Notes: generated from the letters alone by a model not told the origin. DNA of 64,000 nucleotides from Gluconacetobacter liquefaciens (GCF_003350405.1 NZ_QQAW01000008.1:98774-162773), one strand, 5' to 3'. Shown: positions 1 to 8,632, numbered from the stretch's first letter. Program-made: numbers and translations.

Positions 1-1437
1 CCGGAAATCGGACCCCACAATCCAGGTATGCGACACCGGTCCCGTATCGACATGCCCCATCAATCGCGAATCGAGGCCCACAGTTCGGTTTGCACCGCCG
101 GACGCCCATGGATTCCTGCGGATTTCCGACATTGAAATCGGCTGGTTCAAAACCATGTACTGGGTAGAGTGCCAGGAATCCTCCCAGCGAAAATTCTGCA
201 CGAATGTTATATATTTATTAAACTCGTGTTTGAACTGATATTCAAACATCGCATCCGTGGCGCGATTGTCGTTGAAAGAAGGCGTACCCAGAAAGGTGCT
301 GCGCGACAGATAGCCTTTCGTGCCCGGAAAGGCGGTGCCGTAGAGCGAATAGGCCGTCTGCGCCACGCCGATCTCGGGGGTGTACATATATTCCCCGATA
401 AGAGAAAGCGATGTCCTCGGATCGATATCCCACGTAAGGGAGGGCAGAACGCCGACACGCCTGTAATTCACGTTGTTCATCTGCGTACCCTGCGTCACGC
501 CTATGGCCGCGATCCGGTAGCGCACATTCCCCGATTTCGTGATCCTGTCGCTGACATCGAGCGTCGCTTCGTATCGTCCCCAGTTTCCGAAGCCGAGCGT
601 CGCCTGGTGCAGCGGGGTCGCCGTCGGCTTCTTCAGGCTCACGCCGATCATGCCGCCGGGCGTGGTCTGGCCATACATGACGGAAGACGGGCCATTGACC
701 ACATCGATCCGGTCCAGAAAAGCCGTTTCCGTGGCCGACTGGGATTTCGTCATCAAACCATCGACGAATTCAGTGGTATTGAAACCACGTTGCGTGATTC
801 CGGACCCGGAAGCGCCGGCATTGTAAGTCCCTTCCGGCTCGGCGAAGATCCCCGGACTGTAGCGCAGGGCGTCGGTCAGGCGCTGCGCCTGCTGGTCCAC
901 CATCTGCTGCTTGGTCACGACATAGATCGAATTCGGTATTTCCGTGATCGGCGTATCGGTTTTCGTCGCCGCGAGGGTGTTTCCGGCAACATAGCCGATA
1001 CCCGGCCCGGTCGGGTCCTGATGCGCGAGCGTCCCCCCCACCCGCACCGGCCCCAGCGTAATCGTGGAAGAGGCCCTGCGCAGGATCACACTGTGCCTGC
1101 CGGTCATCTCATAGCTCAGGCCGCTGCCATTCAGAAGCCTGACCAGGCCGGAAGCCGGGGATTGCATCCCCTGCAAGCCCGGGCTTCTCAACCCCGCCAG
1201 AAGTTCATGCGGAACCGATACCGCCCAGCCGCTCTGCGTGCCGAATGTCGTCAGCGCGGTAGCGAGAGACTGGGGCGGAATATGAAAATTGACGCTCTCC
1301 ACCTCGTTGGCGGACGCCGCCCGCAACGCGACCGGATATAATGCGATGCCGCCGAGAACGGTGGATGAGGTCAGGATAACGGCCCGCTGCGCCATGCTCC
1401 TGAAGGAGAAGAAATCCCTCCCGCATACTCGTGACAT
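1..1437 (-). CDS. TonB-dependent siderophore receptor, FecA type, 3' end outside window
   Basis: The minus strand reads open from an ATG at 1437 to the window edge, so about 479 N-terminal residues are visible. A hydrophobic export signal follows the basic start (a second ATG at 1395 would begin directly before it). Then comes a secretin/TonB short N-terminal (STN) domain, starting roughly VNFHIPPQSLATALTTFGTQ, the signalling domain that talks to FecR. A plug domain follows (PITEIPNSIYVVTKQQM, then LDRIDVVNGPSSVMYGQ) and the first barrel strands. Known role of the family: outer-membrane uptake of ferric siderophores with surface signalling. It lies downstream of fecI and fecR on the same strand, supporting a FecIRA regulatory triad. 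The ligand is not identifiable. Confidence 0.9.
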   Translation of the reverse strand, partial: MSRVCGRDFFSFRSMAQRAVILTSSTVLGGIALYPVALRAASANEVESVNFHIPPQSLATALTTFGTQSGWAVSVPHELLAGLRSPGLQGMQSPASGLVRLLNGSGLSYEMTGRHSVILRRASSTITLGPVRVGGTLAHQDPTGPGIGYVAGNTLAATKTDTPITEIPNSIYVVTKQQMVDQQAQRLTDALRYSPGIFAEPEGTYNAGASGSGITQRGFNTTEFVDGLMTKSQSATETAFLDRIDVVNGPSSVMYGQTTPGGMIGVSLKKPTATPLHQATLGFGNWGRYEATLDVSDRITKSGNVRYRIAAIGVTQGTQMNNVNYRRVGVLPSLTWDIDPRTSLSLIGEYMYTPEIGVAQTAYSLYGTAFPGTKGYLSRSTFLGTPSFNDNRATDAMFEYQFKHEFNKYITFVQNFRWEDSWHSTQYMVLNQPISMSEIRRNPWASGGANRTVGLDSRLMGHVDTGPVSHTWIVGSDFR

Positions 1438-1540
1438 GCTGTCTTCGCCCCTTTCGGCTGTCGTGCGTCAGAGGCTGCCTGCAAAGTCACCCAGCCTGCG
1501 ATCCGGCGCGACTTTTCAACAGCCTCTCAGGTTCATGCTG

Positions 1541-1559
1541 AATGATGAGAATGCCTCTC
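1541..1559 (-). promoter_or_regulatory. possible Fur-box-like site upstream of the receptor
   Basis: The stretch AATGATGAGAATGCCTCTC, about 105 bp upstream of the receptor ATG, resembles half-sites of the Fur consensus (GATAATGATAATCATTATC) on one side only. It is weaker than the site near 3475. It would make sense for an iron-receptor gene, but this is inference from similarity. Confidence 0.3.
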
Positions 1560-1625
1560 ACTTTCTATCAGCCCTAACCTTCAACACGTCCGAACAGGGT
1601 GGTTTTTCCGCATTTCTCAGAAAAA

Positions 1626-1838
1626 AAACGACAGCAATTCATCGAAAACCGGTTCGGTGAACTGCTGTCGTTTATTATTTTTACAGGCCTCTGCCCCTAT
1701 TTGAATGCACGCATTCCAACGGGGGCGGCTCTAGAGCATTTCCACCGAAAACCGGTTCGGTGGAAATGCTCTAGTTTATTGTTTTCACGAGCATCTTCAC
1801 CTGCTTGAATGCATGCATTCAAACAGGATCTGCTCTAG
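1626..1838. repeat. two tandem ~104-bp palindromic repeat units
   Basis: Two diverged copies of one unit lie head to tail, offset by 103-104 bp. Each has a long hairpin around the shared core CGAAAACCGGTTCGGTG (cores at 1643-1659 and 1746-1762), then a T-rich spacer, then a short palindrome (1701-1720 and 1805-1822). The hairpin at 1731-1774 has two perfectly complementary 19-base arms. The one at 1626-1673 is slightly imperfect. The palindrome at 1805-1822 (TTGAATGCATGCATTCAA) is perfect. The last unit ends on the stop codon of fecR. The structure resembles extragenic palindromic elements of alphaproteobacteria and could also act as a terminator or processing site between fecR and the receptor. 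Confidence 0.8.
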
Positions 1839-2827
1839 CGGCTCATGACCGCCAGCCACGGCGTCACATGCATGACATGGGCTTTCTGGCCGCGTGCCAT
1901 CGTTTCGAATGCCTGATCGGGCTCATTGAGCGGATACGTTCCAGTCACCCGTTCCCCCCGCAGTTTCGCGCCGTACACGAACAGCCTGCCACGCGGCACA
2001 TAGGCCTGAAGCGCCGCCGCGATCTCGGCCACCGGCAGATCATGCGCCACGAAGATGCCGGTGGACCACGATCCGACCTCGTCGGGGTCAACTGCCTGCG
2101 TGGCGAGATGGATGCCGTGCAGCGTCGCCGCCTGCCCGGCATCGAGAAAGACGGGCGGTTCCCGCAGGCCGCTCTCCTGCACCGAAACCCGCCCCTCCCG
2201 CACAGCCACCGTCGCCTCATGCCCCCCGCCCAGTCGCACATCGAACACCGTGCCGACATCCGTAACCGTCAGGCGCCCGGCAAGCACGGAGAACGGCCGC
2301 GCCGCATCATGGCGCACCGTAAAAAGGGCCTCTCCCTTGAGAAGCCGCACATGGCGATGCCCGTCCAGAAAATCGAGCGCCACCGCGCTCTCGGGCGCGA
2401 GAACCGCCCGGCTGCCGTCAGCCAGTTCCAGCGTGCGCGTTTCCTGCCGTCCCGTCGCATAATCGGCCTGCCAGCGCACCATCATCTCAGGCCCGATCAG
2501 GATCGCAACGGCCGCGGCCGCCACCGATGCGAGAGCGGAGAGGCCGATCCCAGGCAGGCGGCGCCTCCAGCGCCTGCTGCGATAGGTCCGCATCGTCGGC
2601 ACCGCAACAGGCAGGGCATCGTCCGGTATCGCCCTGAGCAGGCCCATGGTTCGGACAACCTGCCGCCATTCCGCGTCACGCGCCGGATCGGCGGCCCGCC
2701 ACATCTCGAAATGCTTCACGACCTCGGGATCGTCATCCTCTTCGCGAAGCAGAATATGCCAATCCACGGCACGCCGCGGCCAGGCCGACAGGTCATCCCT
2801 GCCATCGTCCCTGCCATCGCCACTCAT
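1835..2827 (-). CDS. fecR: FecR-family anti-sigma/transmembrane sensor
   Basis: A 330-residue protein. The N-terminal anti-sigma part (AWPRRAVDWHILLREEDDD then WRAADPARDAEWRQVV) matches the usual FecR cytoplasmic domain. One transmembrane segment (LSALASVAAAAVAILIG, near residues 78-94) follows. The periplasmic FecR domain is recognisable from TRTLELADGSRAVLAPESAV, and a C-terminal STN-like part is present. I chose the ATG at 2827 because it is preceded by a strong GGGGGGAAG ribosome site and gives the normal family N-terminus; an upstream in-frame start at 2893 adds 22 atypical residues. Known role: relays receptor occupancy to the FecI sigma factor encoded just upstream. Confidence 0.92.
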   Translation of the reverse strand: MSGDGRDDGRDDLSAWPRRAVDWHILLREEDDDPEVVKHFEMWRAADPARDAEWRQVVRTMGLLRAIPDDALPVAVPTMRTYRSRRWRRRLPGIGLSALASVAAAAVAILIGPEMMVRWQADYATGRQETRTLELADGSRAVLAPESAVALDFLDGHRHVRLLKGEALFTVRHDAARPFSVLAGRLTVTDVGTVFDVRLGGGHEATVAVREGRVSVQESGLREPPVFLDAGQAATLHGIHLATQAVDPDEVGSWSTGIFVAHDLPVAEIAAALQAYVPRGRLFVYGAKLRGERVTGTYPLNEPDQAFETMARGQKAHVMHVTPWLAVMSR

Positions 2828-2930
2828 GCGTTCTTCCCCCCGAAGGCCAGACGCCGGCTTCGCATGGCAAAACCGACCCCCTCGATACTGCACACGTTCG
2901 GGGCATGTGTTTTTTCACCGTGACGCGACA

Positions 2931-3476
2931 TTATTCCGTCGAATCGAACGCCTGGCGGCAGCGTTCCATCCCGTCAGCGACCAGCCCATGCACGCGCGTA
3001 ATCGACATATCGAGTATCCTGGCGATCTCGCGCAGTTTCAGCCCGTCGAAACGATACAGGATGATCGCCTGCTGCGTCATGTCCGGCAGCCCCCGAAGGC
3101 ATGCCATCACCCGTTCGAGTTCCAGGCGGGCCGCCAGTTCGGTTTCCAGGCCGGGAACGTCCGCCGCGATCGCCTCCATCGCCCTGCCTTCGATCCGCAC
3201 GAAACGCTGGTCCTCGCGAACCGCCCGGCGACGCCTGTCCAGTGCAAGATTGCGGATGACACGATAGAGGAAATTCAGCGGATTATCGGGGTGCGTCCCA
3301 TGGCAACGCAGCCACGCCTCCTGGACCAGATCCTCGGCCAGCGAGGTGTCCCCCATGATCCGTCCGGCATAATGAAGAAGCTGCCCGCGATTGGAGAGAT
3401 AGCAGGCCAGCAATTCAGGCTTTCCCCCCAAGGGACACCTCTCCCGCCGCACCGTTTGGTCGGACGGCCCACGCAA
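2931..3476 (-). CDS. fecI: FecI-like ECF sigma factor
   Basis: An ECF sigma-70 protein of up to 181 residues. Region 2 is visible as YAGRIMGDTSLAEDLVQEAW and FLYRVIRNLALDRRRR. Region 4 is visible as LPDMTQQAIILYRFDGLKLREIARILDMS, a helix-turn-helix. Reading to 3476 uses a TTG start that lies inside the candidate Fur box; a GTG at 3452 is a more believable start and gives 173 residues. It is the first gene of a fecI-fecR-receptor group with 103 bp before fecR. Family role: directs RNA polymerase to the receptor promoter when FecR is activated by ligand. Iron repression by Fur is inferred. Confidence 0.9.
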   Translation of the reverse strand: MRGPSDQTVRRERCPLGGKPELLACYLSNRGQLLHYAGRIMGDTSLAEDLVQEAWLRCHGTHPDNPLNFLYRVIRNLALDRRRRAVREDQRFVRIEGRAMEAIAADVPGLETELAARLELERVMACLRGLPDMTQQAIILYRFDGLKLREIARILDMSITRVHGLVADGMERCRQAFDSTE

Positions 3477-3495
3477 ATGATAACAATTCTCATTT
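3475..3495 (-). promoter_or_regulatory. candidate Fur box at the fecI promoter
   Basis: On the minus strand AATGAGAATTGTTATCATT fits the classical Fur consensus well as an imperfect palindrome. It sits directly in front of the fecI coding region, the expected place for iron-responsive control of a FecI-type sigma factor. Confidence 0.6.
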
Positions 3496-3639
3496 TGTTA
3501 CGCGAGGGGGCCAGGAAAGGCAAGGGGAGCGGACCCCGCATCCCTCCTTCCCCGGCCGCGAACATGAACACCCATGCCCGCGCCGGCCTCCACGGCTACG
3601 ACCAGACCGACCGTTACGGCCGAATGGCCTACACCCGCG

Positions 3640-4443
3640 TCACTGCCCCTCCCACTGCGCCGGCGCCCCGGTCCCGAACGCCGCGACCCCCCGATGAAAA
3701 TCCGCGCTGCCGTAGCACCGCCGGATCAGGTCGGCCATCTCCGGCACCTCGCTCTCTCCCAGCCGACGCAACGCCTCGCGCGTCACCGCGATCGTGATCG
3801 GCGCATGCCCGCAGATCCGCCGGCAGAGCTTGACGACGGCCGCCTCCAGCTCTTCGGCCGGCACGATGGCATGCAGATACCCGATACCCGCCAGATCCTC
3901 GGCCGCCGGCATCTCGGCCAGCAGCGTCATGCGCTTCACCCAGCTGACCCCCAGCGTGCGCTCCAGCCGGGCGAGATTGGCACCCGAGAGACAGTTGCCC
4001 AACGTGCGGGCGATCGGCACGCCGAACCGCGCCCCCGCCGCCGCGATGCGAAAATCACAGGCATTGGCAATCGCCAGCCCCCCGCCGACCGCCCAGCCCT
4101 CGACTACCGCAAGCGTCGGCACCGCAATCCGGTCCAGCCGCGCAATGCACTGGTCGATCCCCCGCTCATAGTCCACGCCATCCTCGCCCGAGCGGAAATC
4201 GCGAAACTGCGCAATATCGGTCCCGGCGACAAAAGCCTGTCCTCCCGCCCCCCGCAGCACCGCCACCCGCAGGCCCGGCGTCGTATCGATCCGCTCGATC
4301 GCCTCGCCAAGGTCGCGATACATCTGCCACGTCATGGCATTGCGTGCCTGCGGCCGGTCGAAAACGATCGTGGCCACCTCACCGTCGATCGTCAGCCGCA
4401 CCCGGCCGGCAACGGGCTCCTCCCGCTCCGCCACACCGCTCAT
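3640..4443 (-). CDS. enoyl-CoA hydratase/isomerase (crotonase) family protein
   Basis: A 267-residue crotonase-fold protein. The family signature is clear: VATIVFDRPQARNAMTWQMY, then GQAFVAGTDIAQF (first oxyanion-hole strand), then VEGWAVGGGLAIANACDFRIA (second oxyanion-hole helix). In many hydratases a catalytic Glu follows the second motif; here the matching segment reads GVPIARTLGNCLSGANLARL and carries no obvious Glu, so the reaction may not be a standard hydration. The start overlaps the stop of the CoA transferase by four bases (ATGA), so the two are translationally coupled. Likely substrate: the CoA thioester made by the neighbour. CaiD-like function is possible but unproven. Confidence 0.88.
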   Translation of the reverse strand: MSGVAEREEPVAGRVRLTIDGEVATIVFDRPQARNAMTWQMYRDLGEAIERIDTTPGLRVAVLRGAGGQAFVAGTDIAQFRDFRSGEDGVDYERGIDQCIARLDRIAVPTLAVVEGWAVGGGLAIANACDFRIAAAGARFGVPIARTLGNCLSGANLARLERTLGVSWVKRMTLLAEMPAAEDLAGIGYLHAIVPAEELEAAVVKLCRRICGHAPITIAVTREALRRLGESEVPEMADLIRRCYGSADFHRGVAAFGTGAPAQWEGQ

Positions 4444-5735
4444 GACGCAAACGCTCCCGCATCCGTCAGGCCGGCAATCGCCTCGTCCGACAGGCCGCGC
4501 TCGGCCAGAATCTCGCGCGTATGCTCCCCCAGCAGCGGCGGCGGCCGGCGCACGGTCGGCGGGGTGCCGCGCAGCTTCACCGGAAAGCCGATATTGGGAA
4601 TCGTCCCTTCCACCGGGTGCGGAATTTCCATCTTCATCTCACGGAATTTCCCATGATCGCTCTCGAACGCCTCGGGGTAGGTATTCATCCGCCCGGCCGG
4701 AATCCCCTTGGCCAGCAGCGTCTCCACCCATTCTTCCGAGGGCCGGGTCATGAAAGTCTTTTCCAGTTCCTCGATCAGCACCACCCGGTTGGCCAGCCGG
4801 TCGGAAATGGTGGCAAAGCGCGGATCGTCCAGCAGTTCCGCCCGCCCCAGTTCATTGCAGAGCTGCACCCACAATTTCTGGTTGGTCGCCCCCATCACGA
4901 AATACCCGTCCGACGCCCGCACCGCCTGATAGGGAGCGCTCATGCGGTTGGCAGTCCCCAGCGGCTCGGGAATCGTGCCCTTTCCCCAATATTCCGAGAT
5001 ATCCCATATCGAAAACGCCATCGCCGAGTCGAAAAGCGAGGCATCGATAAACTGCCCCTGCCCGCTCTTCTCGCAGCCGATATAGGCCGCCAGGATCGCA
5101 TAGGTCGCAAACAGCGCGCAGCCGATATCCGCCACCGGCACGCCCGCCTTCACCGGCGGCCCGCCGGGGTGCCCGGTCACGCTCATCACGCCCGACATCG
5201 CCTGCGCCATCAGGTCGAATCCCGGCCGCATGGCCCACGGCCCGGTCTGGCCGAAACCCGAGATGCTGGCATAGACGAGTCGCGGATTGATCTTCGACAG
5301 CGTCTCGTAGTCGATGCCCAGCTTGCGCACCACGCCGGGGCGATAATTCTCCACGACGATATCGGCCGTCTTCACAAGATCGAGAAAAACCTTCCGGCCG
5401 GCCGGATTCTTCAGGTTCAGCGCGATGCTGCGCTTGTTCCTGTTCATGTTCAGGAACCCCATGCTGTCATCGCCCTTCATGCGAAACCCCATGGCCCCGC
5501 GCGTCTGGTCGCCCGTCCCCGGCGGCTCGATCTTGATGATGTCGGCCCCCAGGTCGCCCAGCAGCATGGTGCAGACCGGCCCGGCCATCACCTGGGTCAC
5601 GTCCAGTACCCGGATGCCGGCCAGCGGCAGCGCGCGGCCGCCCGCCGCGCCCGGCCGCGCGTCATGGCCGCCTGCCGGATCGTCCCTATGGTCCTGCGTC
5701 GCCGACGTGTCGTGAGAGTGGAGCGTGCTGTCCAT
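4440..5735 (-). CDS. CaiB/BaiF family (type III) CoA transferase
   Basis: A 431-residue family III CoA transferase. Hallmarks in order: GIRVLDVTQVMAGPVCTMLLGDLGADIIKIE, then NMNRNKRSIALNLKNPAGR, then DIVVENYRPGVV with the Asp region, then YASISGFGQTGP. Known chemistry: transfer of CoA between carboxylic acids via an aspartyl-CoA intermediate. I chose the ATG at 5735, which has GGAGGG six bases upstream; an earlier in-frame start at 5798 adds a low-complexity tail. It is coupled to the crotonase downstream and divergent from an MFS carrier, suggesting a pathway for uptake, CoA activation and hydration of an organic acid. Confidence 0.9.
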   Translation of the reverse strand: MDSTLHSHDTSATQDHRDDPAGGHDARPGAAGGRALPLAGIRVLDVTQVMAGPVCTMLLGDLGADIIKIEPPGTGDQTRGAMGFRMKGDDSMGFLNMNRNKRSIALNLKNPAGRKVFLDLVKTADIVVENYRPGVVRKLGIDYETLSKINPRLVYASISGFGQTGPWAMRPGFDLMAQAMSGVMSVTGHPGGPPVKAGVPVADIGCALFATYAILAAYIGCEKSGQGQFIDASLFDSAMAFSIWDISEYWGKGTIPEPLGTANRMSAPYQAVRASDGYFVMGATNQKLWVQLCNELGRAELLDDPRFATISDRLANRVVLIEELEKTFMTRPSEEWVETLLAKGIPAGRMNTYPEAFESDHGKFREMKMEIPHPVEGTIPNIGFPVKLRGTPPTVRRPPPLLGEHTREILAERGLSDEAIAGLTDAGAFAS

Positions 5736-5948
5736 GGATGGGCCCTCCGTCTTTATCCCGTCTTCGTGATCGAACGGGTGTTGGTATTTTGAATTCATAA
5801 TTCATAATGCCGGTGTGCTACAAGCATTCCGGCAGGACAGGGGGGACAGTACTCCGTTCTGTGAGAGGCCAGGAAACGCCGCGTCGGCCATGCTCCCCAG
5901 CAGGACCGGCGACGGCGCACTCAAAAAAAACAAGAAACGAGGCCGACC
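5736..5948. promoter_or_regulatory. divergent promoter region between CoA transferase and MFS carrier
   Basis: This 213-bp gap separates two divergent transcription units. Near 5787-5808 lies an AT-rich repeat (GAATTCATAATTCATAAT) standing out from the GC-rich surroundings; it is a plausible core promoter or operator for the GntR regulator encoded two genes downstream. No clear sigma-70 boxes can be assigned by eye. Confidence 0.35.
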
Positions 5949-7349
5949 ATGTTCCACGGCAAGACAATGACGCCGACCGCCTATATCCGTCACACCCTCA
6001 CCACCGCGCCGGGCCGCATCTTCGGGCTGGTGTGCGTGATGTATTTCATCACCTATGTCGATCGCGTGAACATCTCGACGCTGGCGCCCCTGATGGCGCA
6101 AGACCTGCACCTGTCGAATGTTCAGTTGGGGCTGGCCCTGTCCGCGTTCGGCTATCCATACGCCCTGCTGCAAATCGCGGGCGGCAGCCTGGCCGACAGC
6201 CTCGGCCCACGTCGCACGCTGGTCATCAGCGGCCTCATATGGGGTGCCGCCACCATCCTCACCGGTCTGGTGGGCGGCCTGTTCTCGCTGATCGCCATCC
6301 GCGTCCTGCTGGGCATCGGCGAGGGCGCCACCTTCCCCGCCGCCACACGCGCGGTGGCCGCATGGGTCCCGTCTACCCGGCGCGGCTACGCCCAGGGCAT
6401 GATGCATTCCTCATCGCGCCTGGCCAACGCGCTCACCCCGCCGCTGACGGTCATGATCGCCCTGTGGCTGGGCTGGCGCGGCGCCTTCATGGCGCTGGGC
6501 TGCGTCAGCCTGGGCTGGACGCTGGCCTGGGCCTTCATGTTCCGCGACCGCCCGGCCAGCCATCCGGGCGTCACCGCCGCCGAACTGGCCGAACTCCCGG
6601 TCATCGACACGCCCCGCACCGGCGCCGCCAGACCGTCCATCCCATGGCGGGCGCTGATCCGCGCCATGATGCCGGCCACGCTGATCTATTTCTGCTACAA
6701 CTGGACGCTGTGGCTCTACATCACCTGGCTGCCGTCCTTCTTCGTGCAGGCTTACGGGCTGAACCTGAAGCACACCGCCATCTTCTCGTTCGGCGTCTTC
6801 ACCGCCGGCGTGGTGGGCGATACCTGCGGCGGCCTGTTCACCGACTACCTGTACCGCCGCCACGGCAACCTGCCGCAGGCACGGCGCCAGGTCATCATCG
6901 CCAGCATGATCGGCTCCATGCTCTGCCTGCTGCCGGCGCTGTTCGTGCATAATCTCACCGCCATCGGCATCGCGCTGTCGGCGGCCTTCTTCTTCCTGGA
7001 ATTGACTGTCGGCCCGATCTGGGCGATCCCGATGGACATGGCGCCCCGATATGCCGGTACCAGCAGCGGAATCATGAACACGGGCTCGGCCATCGCCGGC
7101 ATCCTGTCGCCGTTCGCCTTCGGCCTGATCATCGACCTGTCGCACAGCTACAGCCTGCCGTTCTACGGCCCGGTCGTCCTGCTGATCGTCGGCGCAGCCC
7201 TGGCCTTCCACTACCTGCCGTCGCGCCCCGACGCCGCCCCCGGATCATCGCTCCCGGATGCGCCGAACCTGGGCGCGTCGAACCTTGGCACACCGAACCC
7301 TGGCGCCCCCCTGCCGGGCCGCCCGCTCGGCAACGCCCATGGTCATTGA
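5949..7349 (+). CDS. MFS transporter, anion:cation symporter (ACS)-like
   Basis: A 466-residue integral membrane protein with about twelve hydrophobic helices. The MFS motif between helices 2 and 3 reads GGSLADSLGPRRTLVI. The segment FGLVCVMYFITYVDRVNISTLAPLMAQDL is typical of the ACS family that imports organic acids such as hexuronates, phthalate or tartrate. The C-terminal 35 residues are Pro/Ala-rich and not membrane-spanning. GAGG lies about nine bases before the ATG. The gntR gene follows 21 bp downstream. It probably brings in the acid handled by the CoA transferase/crotonase pair transcribed in the other direction; the substrate is unknown. Confidence 0.88.
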   Translation: MFHGKTMTPTAYIRHTLTTAPGRIFGLVCVMYFITYVDRVNISTLAPLMAQDLHLSNVQLGLALSAFGYPYALLQIAGGSLADSLGPRRTLVISGLIWGAATILTGLVGGLFSLIAIRVLLGIGEGATFPAATRAVAAWVPSTRRGYAQGMMHSSSRLANALTPPLTVMIALWLGWRGAFMALGCVSLGWTLAWAFMFRDRPASHPGVTAAELAELPVIDTPRTGAARPSIPWRALIRAMMPATLIYFCYNWTLWLYITWLPSFFVQAYGLNLKHTAIFSFGVFTAGVVGDTCGGLFTDYLYRRHGNLPQARRQVIIASMIGSMLCLLPALFVHNLTAIGIALSAAFFFLELTVGPIWAIPMDMAPRYAGTSSGIMNTGSAIAGILSPFAFGLIIDLSHSYSLPFYGPVVLLIVGAALAFHYLPSRPDAAPGSSLPDAPNLGASNLGTPNPGAPLPGRPLGNAHGH

Positions 7350-7370
7350 CCACCGGAGACCCAGCCCGCC

Positions 7371-8054
7371 ATGACCGAGCCCACGATCGTCCCGCGCCTC
7401 AACCTTCACGACACGCTCATCACCGCCCTGCGCGGCATGATTCTCGACGGCGTGCTGGTGCCGGGCGAGAAGATCGCCGAGCGCGCGCTATGCGACCGGT
7501 TCGGCATCTCCCGAACCCCGCTGCGCGAGGCGCTGAAGGTCCTGGCGTCGGAAGGGCTGGTCGAACTGCTGCCCCGGCGCGGCGCGGTCGTGGCACAGAT
7601 CACCGAGGCCGATATTCACAATCTGTTCCCGATCATGGGCGCGCTGGAAGGCGTGGCCGGCCAACTGGCCTGCGCCCGCGCCAGCACGCAGGACATCGCC
7701 CAGGTCCGCAAGCTGCACGACGAGATGATGGAAAGCTACGCGCGGCGCGACGAACAACGCTACCTGCGCCAGAACCGGCAGGTCCACGAGGCCATCTTCG
7801 CCCTGGCCCGCAATCCGGCCCTGTCGGAGATGTACCAGCAGATCCTGGCGCGCATCCATGTCTGCCGCTTCATCCGGCGCAAGGACGATCACGACTGGGC
7901 CACCGCCATCGCGGAACATGCCGCCTTCATGGACGCCCTGGAACAGCGCGACGGGGCGCGCCTGTCACAACTCATGCGCGACCATATCGCGGGGACCAGC
8001 GCGCGCATCGCCCTGGCCTCGCTGGATGGGAGTGAGGAACGAGATGCTGTTTGA
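7371..8054 (+). CDS. GntR-family (FCD domain) transcriptional regulator
   Basis: A 227-residue regulator. The N-terminal winged helix is clear: LRGMILDGVLVPGEKIAERALCDRFGISRTPLREALKVLASEGLVELLPRRGAVV. The C-terminal part is an all-helical FCD ligand domain (residues about 80-220) with the metal/ligand histidine pattern NRQVHEAIFAL and the later AEHAAFMDAL. It sits between the MFS carrier and a hexapeptide protein whose start lies inside its 3' end, so it is probably autoregulated and controls the divergent CoA-transferase unit too. Family members usually sense an organic acid of the pathway. Confidence 0.92.
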   Translation: MTEPTIVPRLNLHDTLITALRGMILDGVLVPGEKIAERALCDRFGISRTPLREALKVLASEGLVELLPRRGAVVAQITEADIHNLFPIMGALEGVAGQLACARASTQDIAQVRKLHDEMMESYARRDEQRYLRQNRQVHEAIFALARNPALSEMYQQILARIHVCRFIRRKDDHDWATAIAEHAAFMDALEQRDGARLSQLMRDHIAGTSARIALASLDGSEERDAV

Positions 8055-8565
8055 ATATGACGGCCAGACCCCCGACCTGTCGGCCGAAAATACCTACGTG
8101 GCACCGACCGCCACGCTGATCGGCGCCATCACGGTGCAGGCGGCGGCCAGCATCTGGTTCGGCGCCGTGCTGCGCGGCGACTCCGAGCGCATCGTCATCG
8201 GCGCCGGCAGCAACGTGCAGGACAATGCCGTCCTGCACACCGATCCCGGATTTCCCCTGGAAATCGCCGAGGACGTCACGATCGGCCACATGGTCATCCT
8301 GCATGGCTGCCGCATCGGCGCCGGCTCGCTGATCGGCATGGGCTCGGTCATCATGAACGGCGCACGGATCGGCCGAAACTGCCTGGTGGCCGCCGGCAGC
8401 CTGGTCCCGGAAGGCAAGGTCTTCCCCGACGGCTCGGTCATTCGCGGCCGCCCGGCCACGCTCGTCGGCCCCGTCACCCCGGCGCACGAGGCGATGATGA
8501 AGGGCGCCAGCCAGGCCTACCGCGACCGCGCACACCAGTATCGCGAGAAGCTGCGCCCGACATAG
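8044..8565 (+). CDS. gamma-class carbonic anhydrase-like hexapeptide-repeat protein (CaiE/PaaY-like)
   Basis: A 173-residue left-handed beta-helix protein. Hexapeptide repeats run from VAPTATLIGAITVQAAASIWFGAVLRGD to SVIRGRPATLVG. The metal-binding histidines of gamma carbonic anhydrases are visible in NAVLHTDPGF, IGHMVILHGC. The ATG at 8044 has GAGG upstream and overlaps the gntR stop by 11 bases, so the genes are coupled. Homologues named CaiE or PaaY accompany CoA-thioester pathways, PaaY acting as a thioesterase. A house-cleaning thioesterase role here is inferred from its CaiB-like and crotonase neighbours. Confidence 0.85.
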   Translation: MLFEYDGQTPDLSAENTYVAPTATLIGAITVQAAASIWFGAVLRGDSERIVIGAGSNVQDNAVLHTDPGFPLEIAEDVTIGHMVILHGCRIGAGSLIGMGSVIMNGARIGRNCLVAAGSLVPEGKVFPDGSVIRGRPATLVGPVTPAHEAMMKGASQAYRDRAHQYREKLRPT

Positions 8566-8598
8566 GGCAATAAAAACACTACAAAAACAGTAAAACCC

Positions 8599-8632
8599 GC
8601 CCGCCACGCCAAAAAGAGACAGCGCGGCGGGC
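8599..8632. terminator. hairpin between the CaiE-like gene and the porin gene
   Basis: Arms GCCCGCC (8599-8605) and GGCGGGC (8626-8632) form a perfect seven-base stem. On the plus strand no T-run follows; on the minus strand a T-rich stretch follows, so orientation is unclear. It may end transcription of the upstream operon. Confidence 0.4.

Noticed and set aside
169..1341. Plus-strand frame of 390 codons at the left edge
   Set aside because: It is antisense to the FecA-type receptor, whose own frame shows signal peptide, STN and plug motifs.
4521..5792. Plus-strand frame of 423 codons opposite the CoA transferase
   Set aside because: It is a shadow of a clearly recognisable CaiB-family gene and is Arg/His/Pro-rich.
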